Shown here piece after piece: positions 27,195 to 35,238 of a DNA stretch of 64,000 bases. Within the stretch, counting starts at the first letter, position 1, and each line of letters opens with the position of its first letter. The DNA lies in contig JAEYSV010000056.1 of assembly GCA_023434365.1 (NCBI GenBank), forward strand, positions 1 to 64,000, written 5' to 3'. Below the pieces are notes generated by a model. It searched no databases and was not told where the DNA came from. It worked only from the letters and a program-made list of their open reading frames with translations. This DNA comes from Bacillota bacterium. GTDB taxonomy: Bacteria; Bacillota; Clostridia; Lachnospirales; Lachnospiraceae. Position numbers and translations under genes: made by a program.

Positions 27195-28081
27195 TATTTT
27201 TCACCTCCATAATAATGCATAAAGATTTCTTCTAATGATTGTGTCCTTATATCCAGTGCGGTAATAGGATAGTGGCTGATATGTTCTAGAAACTCAGGTA
27301 ATCTGCCCGTTAGTTTTACAGTAACCATTTTGTTTGCCAGATCAAGGAGCTCACAATGAGTCGCTTCAAATCCCTTGGTTGCTTCTTTTGTAGAAAAAGT
27401 AATCATGTATTCTTTCTGTTTCTTTTTCTTTAAGCTCTCCATATCTTCTATTGCAACAATGTTGCCATTTCGGATAATAGCGGTGCGATCACATGTCTTT
27501 TCGACTTCTTCAAAGATATGGGAGGACATTAATATCGTCTTACCTTTCGCTTTTTCCTCCATGATCAGTTCGATAAACCGGTTTTGCATCAGGGGGTCTA
27601 ACCCACTAGTTGGTTCATCCAATATTATTACTTCTGGATCATTCATAAAAGCACAGATAATGCCGACCTTCTGTTTCATTCCTTTGGACATCTTCTTGAT
27701 TTTGCTCTGTGGATCAAGCTCAAAACGGTTAAGAAGCTCGCTGATTCGATTATTGTTACTAATACCTTTCATTGCAGCAATAAAATCAATGAGTTTGACT
27801 CCGGGAAGATCACTCGGAAAAGCAATTTCACCAGCTAGGTAGCCAAGTGTTTTCTGAATCTGTGGCGACTTGGTGAAGCAATCCATCCCATTAATTGTAC
27901 AGTTACCTTCTTTTGCCCGAATAAAACCCATTAGATGTCTGATCGTTGTTGTTTTTCCAGCACCATTTGGTCCAAGAAAACCAAAGACCTCTCCTTTTTT
28001 AACATTAATATTAACATCAAAAATGCCTTTGTGATTGCCATAATCGCGTGTAAGGTTCTTAATTTCGATGACATGATTCAT
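27194..28081 (-). CDS. ABC transporter ATP-binding protein (ABC-2/bacitracin-export type)
   Basis: 295 residues from the ATG at 28081 (AAGGAGG upstream); a 13-residue longer reading lacks support. Walker A GPNGAGKTT, signature MSKGMKQKVGII and Walker B VIILDEPTSGLDPL; a C-terminal domain of about 80 residues follows. Pairs with the downstream permease as a small exporter. The 28082-28394 gap contains possible promoters both ways and a 9-bp inverted repeat, GATTTTATT/AATAAAATC (28311-28347), in the leader of the helicase gene. Confidence 0.93.
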   Translation of the reverse strand: MNHVIEIKNLTRDYGNHKGIFDVNINVKKGEVFGFLGPNGAGKTTTIRHLMGFIRAKEGNCTINGMDCFTKSPQIQKTLGYLAGEIAFPSDLPGVKLIDFIAAMKGISNNNRISELLNRFELDPQSKIKKMSKGMKQKVGIICAFMNDPEVIILDEPTSGLDPLMQNRFIELIMEEKAKGKTILMSSHIFEEVEKTCDRTAIIRNGNIVAIEDMESLKKKKQKEYMITFSTKEATKGFEATHCELLDLANKMVTVKLTGRLPEFLEHISHYPITALDIRTQSLEEIFMHYYGGEK

Positions 28082-28394
28082 GGTAGTCCTCCTTGTAATA
28101 ACTTTATAGAAATGTATCATTTTATAAATCTAAACTTAAGACAGTAAACAAGAATATAGTCTTATTTTACGTCTGTTGACCCGTTTTGAGAAGAGTTTAT
28201 TATTAGAATTCGGTTAAGTATTTTGCTATTATGTGGTATTCTATTAAAAGAGGATGAATTATAAGTCACGTCGCAAGGGTATCCTATGTATCAAAAGCTT
28301 GATTTTATTGAAACGAACCAACGATGTAAGGTAATAAAAATAAAATCGGATGCGGTATATTAATACAGAAAATAATAAAAGAATGGAAAATAAT

Positions 28395-29837
28395 ATGAGA
28401 CAGAATGAATTTACACAATATGCATTAAGCGAAGAGATCATTAAGTCACTTACGCTACTAAAATATACGAAGCCAACCGAGGTGCAACAAGCGGTATTAC
28501 CGGAGCTGTTATCTGGACTGGATGTTGTGGTCAAATCAAAAACCGGAAGCGGGAAAACAGCAGCATTTGCCATTCCGTTATGTGAAAGGGTAACCTGGGA
28601 TGAATATTATCCGCAGGCTCTCGTTCTAGAGCCAACAAGAGAGCTCGCAGTACAGGTGAAAGAGGAAATCTTTCATATAGGAAGAATGAAGCGTCTAAAA
28701 GTTCCTGTGGTTTTTGGTGGATATCCCATTGAGAAAGAAATCATTACGCTTAAGCAAAAAGCACATATTGTAGTCGGAACACCAGGAAGAGTTCATGACC
28801 ATTTGAGACGTGGTACCCTTTCCCTTACGCAGGTGCGCTATCTGATCATAGACGAAGCCGACCTGATGCTTAGTATGGGTTTTATAGATGAGATGAAGGC
28901 GATTCTAGATGTACTTCCAAAAGACAGAGTGACCGTGTTATGTTCGGCGACGTTAGGAGAACACTTAGAAAAACTGATTAGTGAGTATATGAAGTCACCA
29001 AAGCGTATTATATTAGATGAGGAGACCGAAACCGTAGCTGCAATTGATGAGTGCTGTTATCAAGTGGAAAATGAAGAGAAAAGTGAGTTATTGATGAATT
29101 TGCTTTATCAGGAGAATCCAGACCGGGCTATGATTTTTTGTGCCACCCGTGAAATGGTTAATGCACTTTATCATAAACTGAAAAGAGCAGGCGTACGTTG
29201 TGGTATGATTCATGGTGGAATGGAGCAACGGGAGCGCCTTCAAATGGTTGACGAATACCGGGAAGGGACGTTTCGTTATCTCATTGCTTCTGATGTGGCA
29301 GCAAGAGGAATTGATTTTGACAATATCACACACGTCATTAATTATGACTTTCCAACAGGGAAAGAGACCTACGTACACCGGATAGGCAGAACCGGGCGAA
29401 ACGGGAAAAGTGGTGTGGCCATTAGTTTTTATAATGAATCTGAAAGCCGTATGGTACGGGAAGTGGAAGCATTTACAGGAAAAGAAATAGTTAGAAAAGA
29501 GACTCCGAAGAAGGAACAATTACTAGATGCCAAAGGAATTTTTGAAAAGCGACAAAAGGAACGGATAGTGAAAAAGGCGAGAAAAGGAGCAGCATTCCAA
29601 GGCAGTATTACTAAGTTAACCATTGGTGGAGGTCGCAAGTCAAAAATGCGCGCAATAGATGTTGTCGGCGCAATTAGTAATATTGATGGAATTACAAGCA
29701 ATGATATTGGAATTATTGATGTTCGTGACAGCATTACTTATGTGGAAATTCACAATGGAAAGGGTCAGCTGGTGCATGATGCCCTCCAAAACAAAACGGT
29801 TAAAGGTAAGATACGAAAAGTAAGGGTGACAAGATGA
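28395..29837 (+). CDS. dbpA: DEAD-box RNA helicase DbpA/YxiN
   Basis: 480 residues, matching the length of Bacillus YxiN. I chose the ATG at 28395 because its N-terminus (MRQNEFTQYALSEEIIKSL) aligns with YxiN; upstream in-frame ATGs at 28350 and 28383 lack ribosome binding sites. Helicase motifs: Q motif PTEVQQAVLP, SKTGSGKT, PTRELA, DEAD, SAT, and HRIGRTGRNG. The last ~75 residues (KLTIGGGRKSKMRAIDVVGA) are the DbpA RNA-binding domain, which targets 23S rRNA hairpin 92 for ribosome assembly. It overlaps the next gene by 4 bp. Confidence 0.95.
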   Translation: MRQNEFTQYALSEEIIKSLTLLKYTKPTEVQQAVLPELLSGLDVVVKSKTGSGKTAAFAIPLCERVTWDEYYPQALVLEPTRELAVQVKEEIFHIGRMKRLKVPVVFGGYPIEKEIITLKQKAHIVVGTPGRVHDHLRRGTLSLTQVRYLIIDEADLMLSMGFIDEMKAILDVLPKDRVTVLCSATLGEHLEKLISEYMKSPKRIILDEETETVAAIDECCYQVENEEKSELLMNLLYQENPDRAMIFCATREMVNALYHKLKRAGVRCGMIHGGMEQRERLQMVDEYREGTFRYLIASDVAARGIDFDNITHVINYDFPTGKETYVHRIGRTGRNGKSGVAISFYNESESRMVREVEAFTGKEIVRKETPKKEQLLDAKGIFEKRQKERIVKKARKGAAFQGSITKLTIGGGRKSKMRAIDVVGAISNIDGITSNDIGIIDVRDSITYVEIHNGKGQLVHDALQNKTVKGKIRKVRVTR

Positions 29838-30334
29838 AACAATACGAAACACACACCTTTCCCCCTGTGTATGATGAATATTCCATGATTTTGATACTTG
29901 GAAGTTTTCCTTCGGTCAAATCAAGGGAAGAAGGGTTTTTTTATGGACATCCTAGAAACCGGTTCTGGAAGGTAATCAGTAGTATTTATGAAAAAGAAGA
30001 ACCTCAGACAATCGAGGAAAAGAAGGCATTATTACTTGAATGCAGGATTGCACTCTGGGATGTGATTGCCAGCTGTGAAATCGAAGGTTCTGCGGATAGT
30101 AGCATTGAAAACGTTGTGGTTAACGACCTAACACCGATACTAAGTAACAGTATGGTTACCAGGATAATGGTGAATGGAAAAACAGCTGCAAAGTTGTATC
30201 ATAAGTATCTTTATCCGGTGACTAAGATAAAAGCAGTTGAGTTGCCTTCTACCAGTCCGGCGAATGCAACATTTTCTTTAGAGCGTTTAATTAGGGAGTG
30301 GAAAGAGCGAATTAGTAATGAAATACAAAGCTAA
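29834..30334 (+). CDS. Family 6 uracil-DNA glycosylase superfamily, hypoxanthine (deoxyinosine) DNA glycosylase
   Basis: 166 residues. The N-terminal LILGSFPSVKSREEGFFYGHPRNRFW is cut here only by length limits of the reading: the key parts are LGSFPS and GHPRNRFW, characteristic of the family. ALWDVIASCEI and the C-terminal LPSTSPANATF (SP-A motif) complete it. The family removes hypoxanthine from deaminated DNA. Its ATG lies inside the dbpA stop (ATGA), so it is translationally coupled to an RNA helicase. Confidence 0.88.
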   Translation: MKQYETHTFPPVYDEYSMILILGSFPSVKSREEGFFYGHPRNRFWKVISSIYEKEEPQTIEEKKALLLECRIALWDVIASCEIEGSADSSIENVVVNDLTPILSNSMVTRIMVNGKTAAKLYHKYLYPVTKIKAVELPSTSPANATFSLERLIREWKERISNEIQS

Positions 30335-30375
30335 ATAAGAAGAAATGAGAGTAAAATCCCAAAAGTGTAATGTAG

Positions 30376-30418
30376 TGTGATTAAGTCACAGAAACTTCCA
30401 ACTAAAGTGGCGTATAAT
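30376..30418 (+). promoter_or_regulatory. CRP/FNR-like site and promoter of the thioredoxin gene
   Basis: The perfect palindrome TGTGATTAAGTCACA (30376-30390) is followed by a TATAAT box at 30413-30418. There is no recognisable -35 box. With a start site near 30425, the palindrome centre is at about -42, the class II position of CRP/FNR-family activators. The same 15-mer plus GA recurs at 31956. Confidence 0.6.
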
Positions 30419-30482
30419 GACATTAGAAACAAAGAAATCAATTAAAAATAAAAATATAAGATAATGAAAAGGAGTAATGATT

Positions 30483-30794
30483 ATGGGAGCAATGCATATT
30501 ACAACTCAAAACTTTGAAAAGGAAGTATTAAAATCCGAAAAACCAGTACTAATTGACTTTTGGGCATCCTGGTGTGGTCCTTGCCAGATGTTAACTCCAG
30601 TGATTGAACAATTAGCAACTGAAGTAACAGATGCGAAAATCACAAAAGTGAATGTTGACGAACAACCGGCACTTGCTCAGGAATTTCGCGTTATGTCCAT
30701 CCCAACACTTGCGGTTATCAAAGATGGCAAGTTAGTAAATAGTTCTGTTGGTGTAAAATCTAAGGATGCGATTCTTAAGATGTTAGAAGTATAA
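30483..30794 (+). CDS. trxA: Thioredoxin
   Basis: 103 residues from the ATG at 30483, eight bases after AAAGGAG (an ATG at 30477 is also possible). Contains the active site WCGPC in FWASWCGPCQML (near residue 30) and the cis-proline loop MSIPTLAV. A cytoplasmic dithiol reductant. Monocistronic, from an activator-type promoter to a branched terminator. No thioredoxin reductase gene is next to it; the four-module disulfide reductase nearby shares the same upstream site. Confidence 0.96.
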   Translation: MGAMHITTQNFEKEVLKSEKPVLIDFWASWCGPCQMLTPVIEQLATEVTDAKITKVNVDEQPALAQEFRVMSIPTLAVIKDGKLVNSSVGVKSKDAILKMLEV

Positions 30795-30857
30795 AATAGT
30801 TACTTAGTAGTTGAACTATATCGAGGTATCAACCTAACATTACTTTTCTATAAAGTA

Positions 30858-30938
30858 CAGAGCGGTAAGATTCTAGTAATTCAATTGCAACAATGGGGTT
30901 GCAGGAGAATAAATGGGATTTTATCCGCTCTGTTTTTG
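30858..30938 (+). terminator. Branched terminator after trxA
   Basis: Outer stem CAGAGCGGTAA (30858-30868) / TTATCCGCTCTG (30921-30932, one bulged T) followed by five T. Inside, TGCAAC / GTTGCA makes a second hairpin, so the RNA would be forked. Larger than a plain terminator; could also be a stable small RNA or 3' UTR element. Confidence 0.65.
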
Positions 30939-30985
30939 CTATGTTTAAAATAATACTTATTAAGTGTTGTATATTTACAATTTCA

Positions 30986-31765
30986 CTATGGAGTTAATTG
31001 ATTTAAGGAACAAAAGTATAAATATAGATTATTAAGAATACCTCGTTCTTCCTCCCCAGTAATAATATTTTTCATATCATGTAGGATCTGCTTTACACAA
31101 TCACTAGATAAATACTTAAATTCTGTGTTACCCCACTTGTTCTTAGAGGAGCTTAAAGACTGGTAGTTCCAAAACAATAGTTTCTGTTCGGAAGGAGAAA
31201 GCAGCACACGCAGGGTTGGATGGATTGCTAAGTTTCCATCGAGACAGTATTTGCCTTCTACATCCTCGCGAAGCATCATGACTCCAATGATTCGTCGTTC
31301 CTCTTCTTTTTTACCATTCGGAACTTCTGTAAGGATACAAGCAGAGTTCATTGCTATTCTAGTTGCAATACGAGGTTGTCCCTTTGATTTTCCACTTAGA
31401 TAATCCCCTGTCTTTATAGTCAAAGAGGCTTGAATACTTGCTAGATCGTTGTGAATTAAGCCAAAGGCAGCGTGTGAATTATCTACTAGCTTTAGTTTTT
31501 TAATTCTTTGTAATCGCTCTTGTTCTCGGCGTTTGAATTCTTGAATGAGTTGTTGTTTTTGATTTCTGTGATTCAGGAGCGCCATGATTTCGGTTTGTAT
31601 TTTGTTATCTGAACAAGTAATAAAGCGGGAAAAGGCATCCGGATAAATAAATTTCCTACGCTGGTTGCTAAAATCAACTTCAATGATATTACCCGTATTG
31701 CTAGTGACAATTCCGTCACCAAATCTGTTGTGGCTCACTTTTTTTCCAATCATTTTCGTTTTCAT
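30986..31765 (-). CDS. Uncharacterised protein with an N-terminal CarD/UvrD-tail-like beta domain
   Basis: 259 residues from the ATG at 31765, which follows AAAGGAGG with good spacing. Residues 1-50 (MIGKKVSHNRFGDGIVTS...VDFSNQRRKFIYPDAF) resemble the small SH3-like domain found in CarD-type proteins and in helicase tails. Residues ~65-95 are a charged helix rich in Gln/Arg/Lys. The C-terminal ~160 residues are unrecognised (SKGQPRIATRIAMNSACILTEV cut: SKGQPRIATRIA, RIIGVMML, DGNLAIHPTLRV). Function unknown. The frame stays open through the leader to 31894, but that stretch holds a terminator-like hairpin. Confidence 0.7.
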   Translation of the reverse strand: MKTKMIGKKVSHNRFGDGIVTSNTGNIIEVDFSNQRRKFIYPDAFSRFITCSDNKIQTEIMALLNHRNQKQQLIQEFKRREQERLQRIKKLKLVDNSHAAFGLIHNDLASIQASLTIKTGDYLSGKSKGQPRIATRIAMNSACILTEVPNGKKEEERRIIGVMMLREDVEGKYCLDGNLAIHPTLRVLLSPSEQKLLFWNYQSLSSSKNKWGNTEFKYLSSDCVKQILHDMKNIITGEEERGILNNLYLYFCSLNQLTP

Positions 31766-31810
31766 CTTTCTTCCTCCTTTGAACCAAGACTTTATAATAT
31801 ACAGTATTAT

Positions 31811-31868
31811 AAAAAAAGAAGAGCTTTCCATATCTATGCCAATCGGCACAATACCAAAAGCCCTTCTT
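31811..31868 (-). terminator. Terminator-like attenuator in the leader of the minus-strand gene
   Basis: On the minus strand, AAGAAGGGCTTT (31868-31857) pairs with AAAGCTCTTCTT (31827-31816, one G-U pair), then seven T. An inner hairpin TGCC-GATT-GGCA sits in the loop. It lies 45 bp upstream of the ATG at 31765 on the same strand, so it would stop transcription before the gene unless something prevents folding. The in-frame leader reading starting MNRKEPSYL at 31894 covers it and could act as a leader peptide. Confidence 0.6.
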
Positions 31869-31955
31869 AAGTAAGACGGTTCTTTTCTATTCATTTGACA
31901 CTATTATAGCATAAAATCGAAATAAAAGCAAATTTGAAAATGTTATAGGTATATA

Positions 31956-32017
31956 TGTGATTAAGTCACAGACGAAAAAAGGATAATAAGATAAAGTAAT
32001 ATTAGTAAGTTTATAAT
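31956..32017 (+). promoter_or_regulatory. CRP/FNR-like site and promoter of the CoA-disulfide reductase gene
   Basis: TGTGATTAAGTCACA (31956-31970), identical to the trxA site. TATAAT lies at 32012-32017. With a start near 32024 the palindrome centre is at about -61, the class I position of CRP/FNR-type activators. It may also influence the divergent gene at 30986-31765. Confidence 0.55.
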
Positions 32018-32079
32018 AAAAAAAAAAGTTAATTTTTTAACAATATTAAAGTTAAGGAATCATAGAAAGGGGAATTGCC

Positions 32080-34596
32080 ATGAGTAAAACTGTCATAATT
32101 GGTGGAGTAGCTGGTGGTGCTACCGCAGCAGCCAGATTACGAAGAAGAGATGAATCAATGGAAATAGTAATGTTTGAGCGCGGAGCCTATATATCCTATG
32201 CGAATTGTGGGTTACCATATTATATTGGTAATGTGATAGAGGAAAGGGATGCGTTATTGTTACAAAGTCCACAAGCGATGAAACAAAAGTTCAATATCGA
32301 TGTCCGAATCCTAAGTGAAGTAATAGAAATTAAGCCAGAGAGTCAAACCGTGGTGGTGAAGAATGTAGAAACATCAGAAACTTATGAGGAGAGTTATGAT
32401 GATTTGATCATAGCAACAGGTTCTTCTCCAATTAAGCCATCGATTCCTGGAATTGAGGCAGATAATATATTTACTCTTTGGACGGTTCCAGATACCGACC
32501 GGATTAAAGCATTTCTTGAAGAGCGAAATCCAGAACGTGCCGTTGTCATTGGTGGCGGATTCATTGGGTTAGAAATGGTGGAAAATCTTCATGAAGCTGG
32601 TCTTTCGGTAACCTTAGTAGAGAAACTAAATCAGGTGATGTCGCCGCTTGACTTTGAGATGGCACAGCTCATTCATGAGAATCTGAGAATGAATGGAGTA
32701 CGTCTGTTATTAAATGATGGAGTGCAATCATTTGAGAGTAAAGGCAACGTAACCCGGATTCACCTGGAAAGTGGAGAAGTCGTTGAAGCAGACCTCGTTA
32801 TCTTGTCGATTGGAGTCAGACCAAATAGTGAGTTAGCAAAGAAGGCAGGGATAGCTGTTAATGAGCGTGGCGGTGTCGTAGTAAATGATTATCTGGAAAC
32901 AACTCAACCACACATTTATGCAGTTGGGGACGTAATTGAGGTAAACCAATTCGTTACAGGCGATAAAACCATGATTCCTCTTGCCGGTCCAGCCAATAAG
33001 CAGGGGCGTATAGTTGCGGATAACATTGGTGGTGACAAAAAGAAGTATCAGGGAAGCTTGGGAACTGCTGTTGCAAAAGTATTTGATTATGATGTGGCAA
33101 GTGTAGGACTAAATGAGAAGAATCTGAAAGCACAGGGTAAGGTAAAAAACCAGGATTATTATACAGCGCTGATTAACCAAAAATCGCATGCGGGTTACTA
33201 TCCAGGGGCAACGCCACTAACGTTAAAAATGCTGTTTACCAAAGAGGGTACGATTCTTGGAGCACAGGTTGTTGGGCAGGAAGGTGCAGATAAACGCATC
33301 GATACGATAGCGACAACTATGCGACTGAAAGGTACAATTTATGATTTGGCAGAGTTAGAACTTGCGTATGCACCACCATTTTCATCTGCTAAGGACCCAG
33401 TAAATATGCTTGGATTTGTAGCGGAAAACATCATTAGTGGGAAAGTTACTTTTATCGAATGGAATGAAATGGATGAGTTGTTAGCGTCAGGTCGCAACAA
33501 TTATACAGTTCTTGACATAACAGAGAAAGTCGAATATGAAGTATTTCATATTGATGGCGCGTACCATATTCCACTTGGACAGTTACGTGAAAGGATGCAT
33601 GAACTAAAGAAAGATGATCTCATTATCATATACTGTGCAATCGGAGTACGTTCTTATAATGCAGCAAGAATATTAATGCAACATGGATTTAATAAGGTAG
33701 TGGTATTAAGTGGTGGCACCAGTTTTTATAAGACGATGCATCATGAGATACAAAAGCCAGATTTGGAAGAATATAGACAGGAGGTGCAGGCTGCCATGTA
33801 TCAGGAGGATCAGGAGATTAAACAGATTAAAGTATTAAATTGTAGCGGACTACAGTGTCCAGGCCCTATTATGAAGGTAAACCAGGCAATTGCCGAGATG
33901 AAGGATGGGGAAATGGTCGAAGTATCTGCTACCGACATGGGTTTTGCCAGAGATGTGGAAGCATGGTGTCGTAGAACCGGGAATACCTATGTGAAAACGG
34001 AACGAAAAGACAAAGAAAATATCGTGACGATTCAAAAGGGAGTACAATCTGGTCAGAGTTTCGATGCAAAAAGCAATCAGAAAGAAAACAAACGGCCAAG
34101 TGTGCAGGGCAGTCAGGTAGAAATTCCTCAAGGAAAGACACTCATCGTCTTTAGCGGTGACCTTGATAAAGTACTCGCTTCCTTTATCATCGCCAATGGT
34201 GCCGCTGCCATGGGCAGACCTGTTACGATGTTCTTTACCTTCTGGGGACTAAACGCACTTCGTAAAAGCGAAAAAGTTAAATTGAAAAAACCATTTCTAG
34301 ATAAAATGTTTGGCGGTATGATGCCAAGAGGTACCCGCAAATTAAAACTTTCTAAGATGCATATGGGTGGAATGGGTACTGCAATGATGAAAAAAGTAAT
34401 GCGCGACAAAAATGTGGATTCTCTGGAGGACTTAATGAAGTCTGCCATGGCAAACGGTGTCCGACTGGTTGCCTGCACGATGTCGATGGATGTCATGGGA
34501 ATCACAAAGGATGAACTCATTGATGGGGTAGAGTTAGCTGGAGTAGCATCCTACCTTGGGGATGCAGAAGAGAGTAATGTGAATTTGTTTATATAA
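32080..34596 (+). CDS. CoA-disulfide reductase fused to rhodanese, TusA and DsrE modules
   Basis: 838 residues in four modules. Residues 1-450 are an FAD/NAD(P)H disulfide reductase (GGVAGGATAAARLRR, YANCGLPYYIG with the redox-active Cys43-type cysteine, and the dimerisation block LAYAPPFSSAKDP). Residues ~465-555 are a rhodanese with the persulfide cysteine in IYCAIGVRS. Residues ~588-660 are TusA/SirA (LNCSGLQCPGPIMK). Residues ~685-838 are DsrE/DsrF-like (TLIVFSGDLDKVLASF). Such chains probably reduce CoA persulfides or polysulfides and relay sulfane sulfur between modules. AAGGGGAATT precedes the ATG. Monocistronic. Confidence 0.93.
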   Translation: MSKTVIIGGVAGGATAAARLRRRDESMEIVMFERGAYISYANCGLPYYIGNVIEERDALLLQSPQAMKQKFNIDVRILSEVIEIKPESQTVVVKNVETSETYEESYDDLIIATGSSPIKPSIPGIEADNIFTLWTVPDTDRIKAFLEERNPERAVVIGGGFIGLEMVENLHEAGLSVTLVEKLNQVMSPLDFEMAQLIHENLRMNGVRLLLNDGVQSFESKGNVTRIHLESGEVVEADLVILSIGVRPNSELAKKAGIAVNERGGVVVNDYLETTQPHIYAVGDVIEVNQFVTGDKTMIPLAGPANKQGRIVADNIGGDKKKYQGSLGTAVAKVFDYDVASVGLNEKNLKAQGKVKNQDYYTALINQKSHAGYYPGATPLTLKMLFTKEGTILGAQVVGQEGADKRIDTIATTMRLKGTIYDLAELELAYAPPFSSAKDPVNMLGFVAENIISGKVTFIEWNEMDELLASGRNNYTVLDITEKVEYEVFHIDGAYHIPLGQLRERMHELKKDDLIIIYCAIGVRSYNAARILMQHGFNKVVVLSGGTSFYKTMHHEIQKPDLEEYRQEVQAAMYQEDQEIKQIKVLNCSGLQCPGPIMKVNQAIAEMKDGEMVEVSATDMGFARDVEAWCRRTGNTYVKTERKDKENIVTIQKGVQSGQSFDAKSNQKENKRPSVQGSQVEIPQGKTLIVFSGDLDKVLASFIIANGAAAMGRPVTMFFTFWGLNALRKSEKVKLKKPFLDKMFGGMMPRGTRKLKLSKMHMGGMGTAMMKKVMRDKNVDSLEDLMKSAMANGVRLVACTMSMDVMGITKDELIDGVELAGVASYLGDAEESNVNLFI

Positions 34597-34672
34597 ATGA
34601 TAGTAGATGAGCGAAAAATTGGGAGCGGTAGTAACGATTCCTAAAAAGCTTCTATCACTGAGAGAACTAAAA

Positions 34673-34713
34673 AAGAGCAGAAAATGATATTGTCATGTTC
34701 ATTTTCTGCTCTT
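34673..34713. terminator. Bidirectional terminator
   Basis: Perfect 15-bp stem AAGAGCAGAAAATGA (34673-34687) / TCATTTTCTGCTCTT (34699-34713). A run of A on the plus side (34669-34674) gives a T tract for minus-strand transcripts, which end at 34719. Confidence 0.88.
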
Positions 34714-34718
34714 TAGCA

Positions 34719-35159
34719 TTATTTAGGCTCTATTACTTCAATGTTATTTCCTGTTCCATCATAGTCAATTTTTATATTGATTCCCTCATTAAAAAATCCT
34801 ATAATTGCACGTGCGTTTTCTCCGAGATAGTATATGCGATACATATTTGCTGATGTTGATGAATACTCGTCAGGTGCTCCAATTAATTCATGAACTTGTA
34901 TCCATGATATATTTTTCTTAAACATTCGAATCTTTTTTAGCTTTTCTTTTCCTTCTTTTGATAAATTGCTATCCTCGGAATTATTGCCTACATGTGTGTT
35001 GATTGCAGGTGTGGTTGATTCTGGTACAATATTATTACTAGGAGTTATACTATGTGTGATTAAATCATCCTTATCAGTAGCAATCTGATTACACCCTGTA
35101 ACAAGAAAAACAAGCATAAATAGTATAGAATACACCAATATTTTATTTATAGATTTCAT
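34719..35159 (-). CDS. Small lipoprotein of unknown function
   Basis: 146 residues. Signal peptide with lipobox VTGC (cysteine near 23). A Ser/Thr/Asn-rich linker runs to ~65, then a compact domain (ISWIQVHELIGAPDEYSS...MYRIYYLGENARAIIGFF) reminiscent of the SmpA/BLIP-like fold. It starts 79 bp after the DNRLRE gene on the same strand and probably shares its transcript. It could be a partner or protective lipoprotein for that secreted protein, but this is inference. Confidence 0.7.
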   Translation of the reverse strand: MKSINKILVYSILFMLVFLVTGCNQIATDKDDLITHSITPSNNIVPESTTPAINTHVGNNSEDSNLSKEGKEKLKKIRMFKKNISWIQVHELIGAPDEYSSTSANMYRIYYLGENARAIIGFFNEGINIKIDYDGTGNNIEVIEPK

Positions 35160-35238
35160 TAAAAACCCTCCAATGTTTATTAGTATCTATTAAAGTATTA
35201 TTGTTGATATTGAATAAAGACTTTATTAAGAGTAGTAA

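Noticed and set aside
28254..28334. 26-codon frame before dbpA that could be a leader peptide
   Set aside because: The putative ribosome binding site is too close to the ATG and there is no terminator-type attenuator after it.
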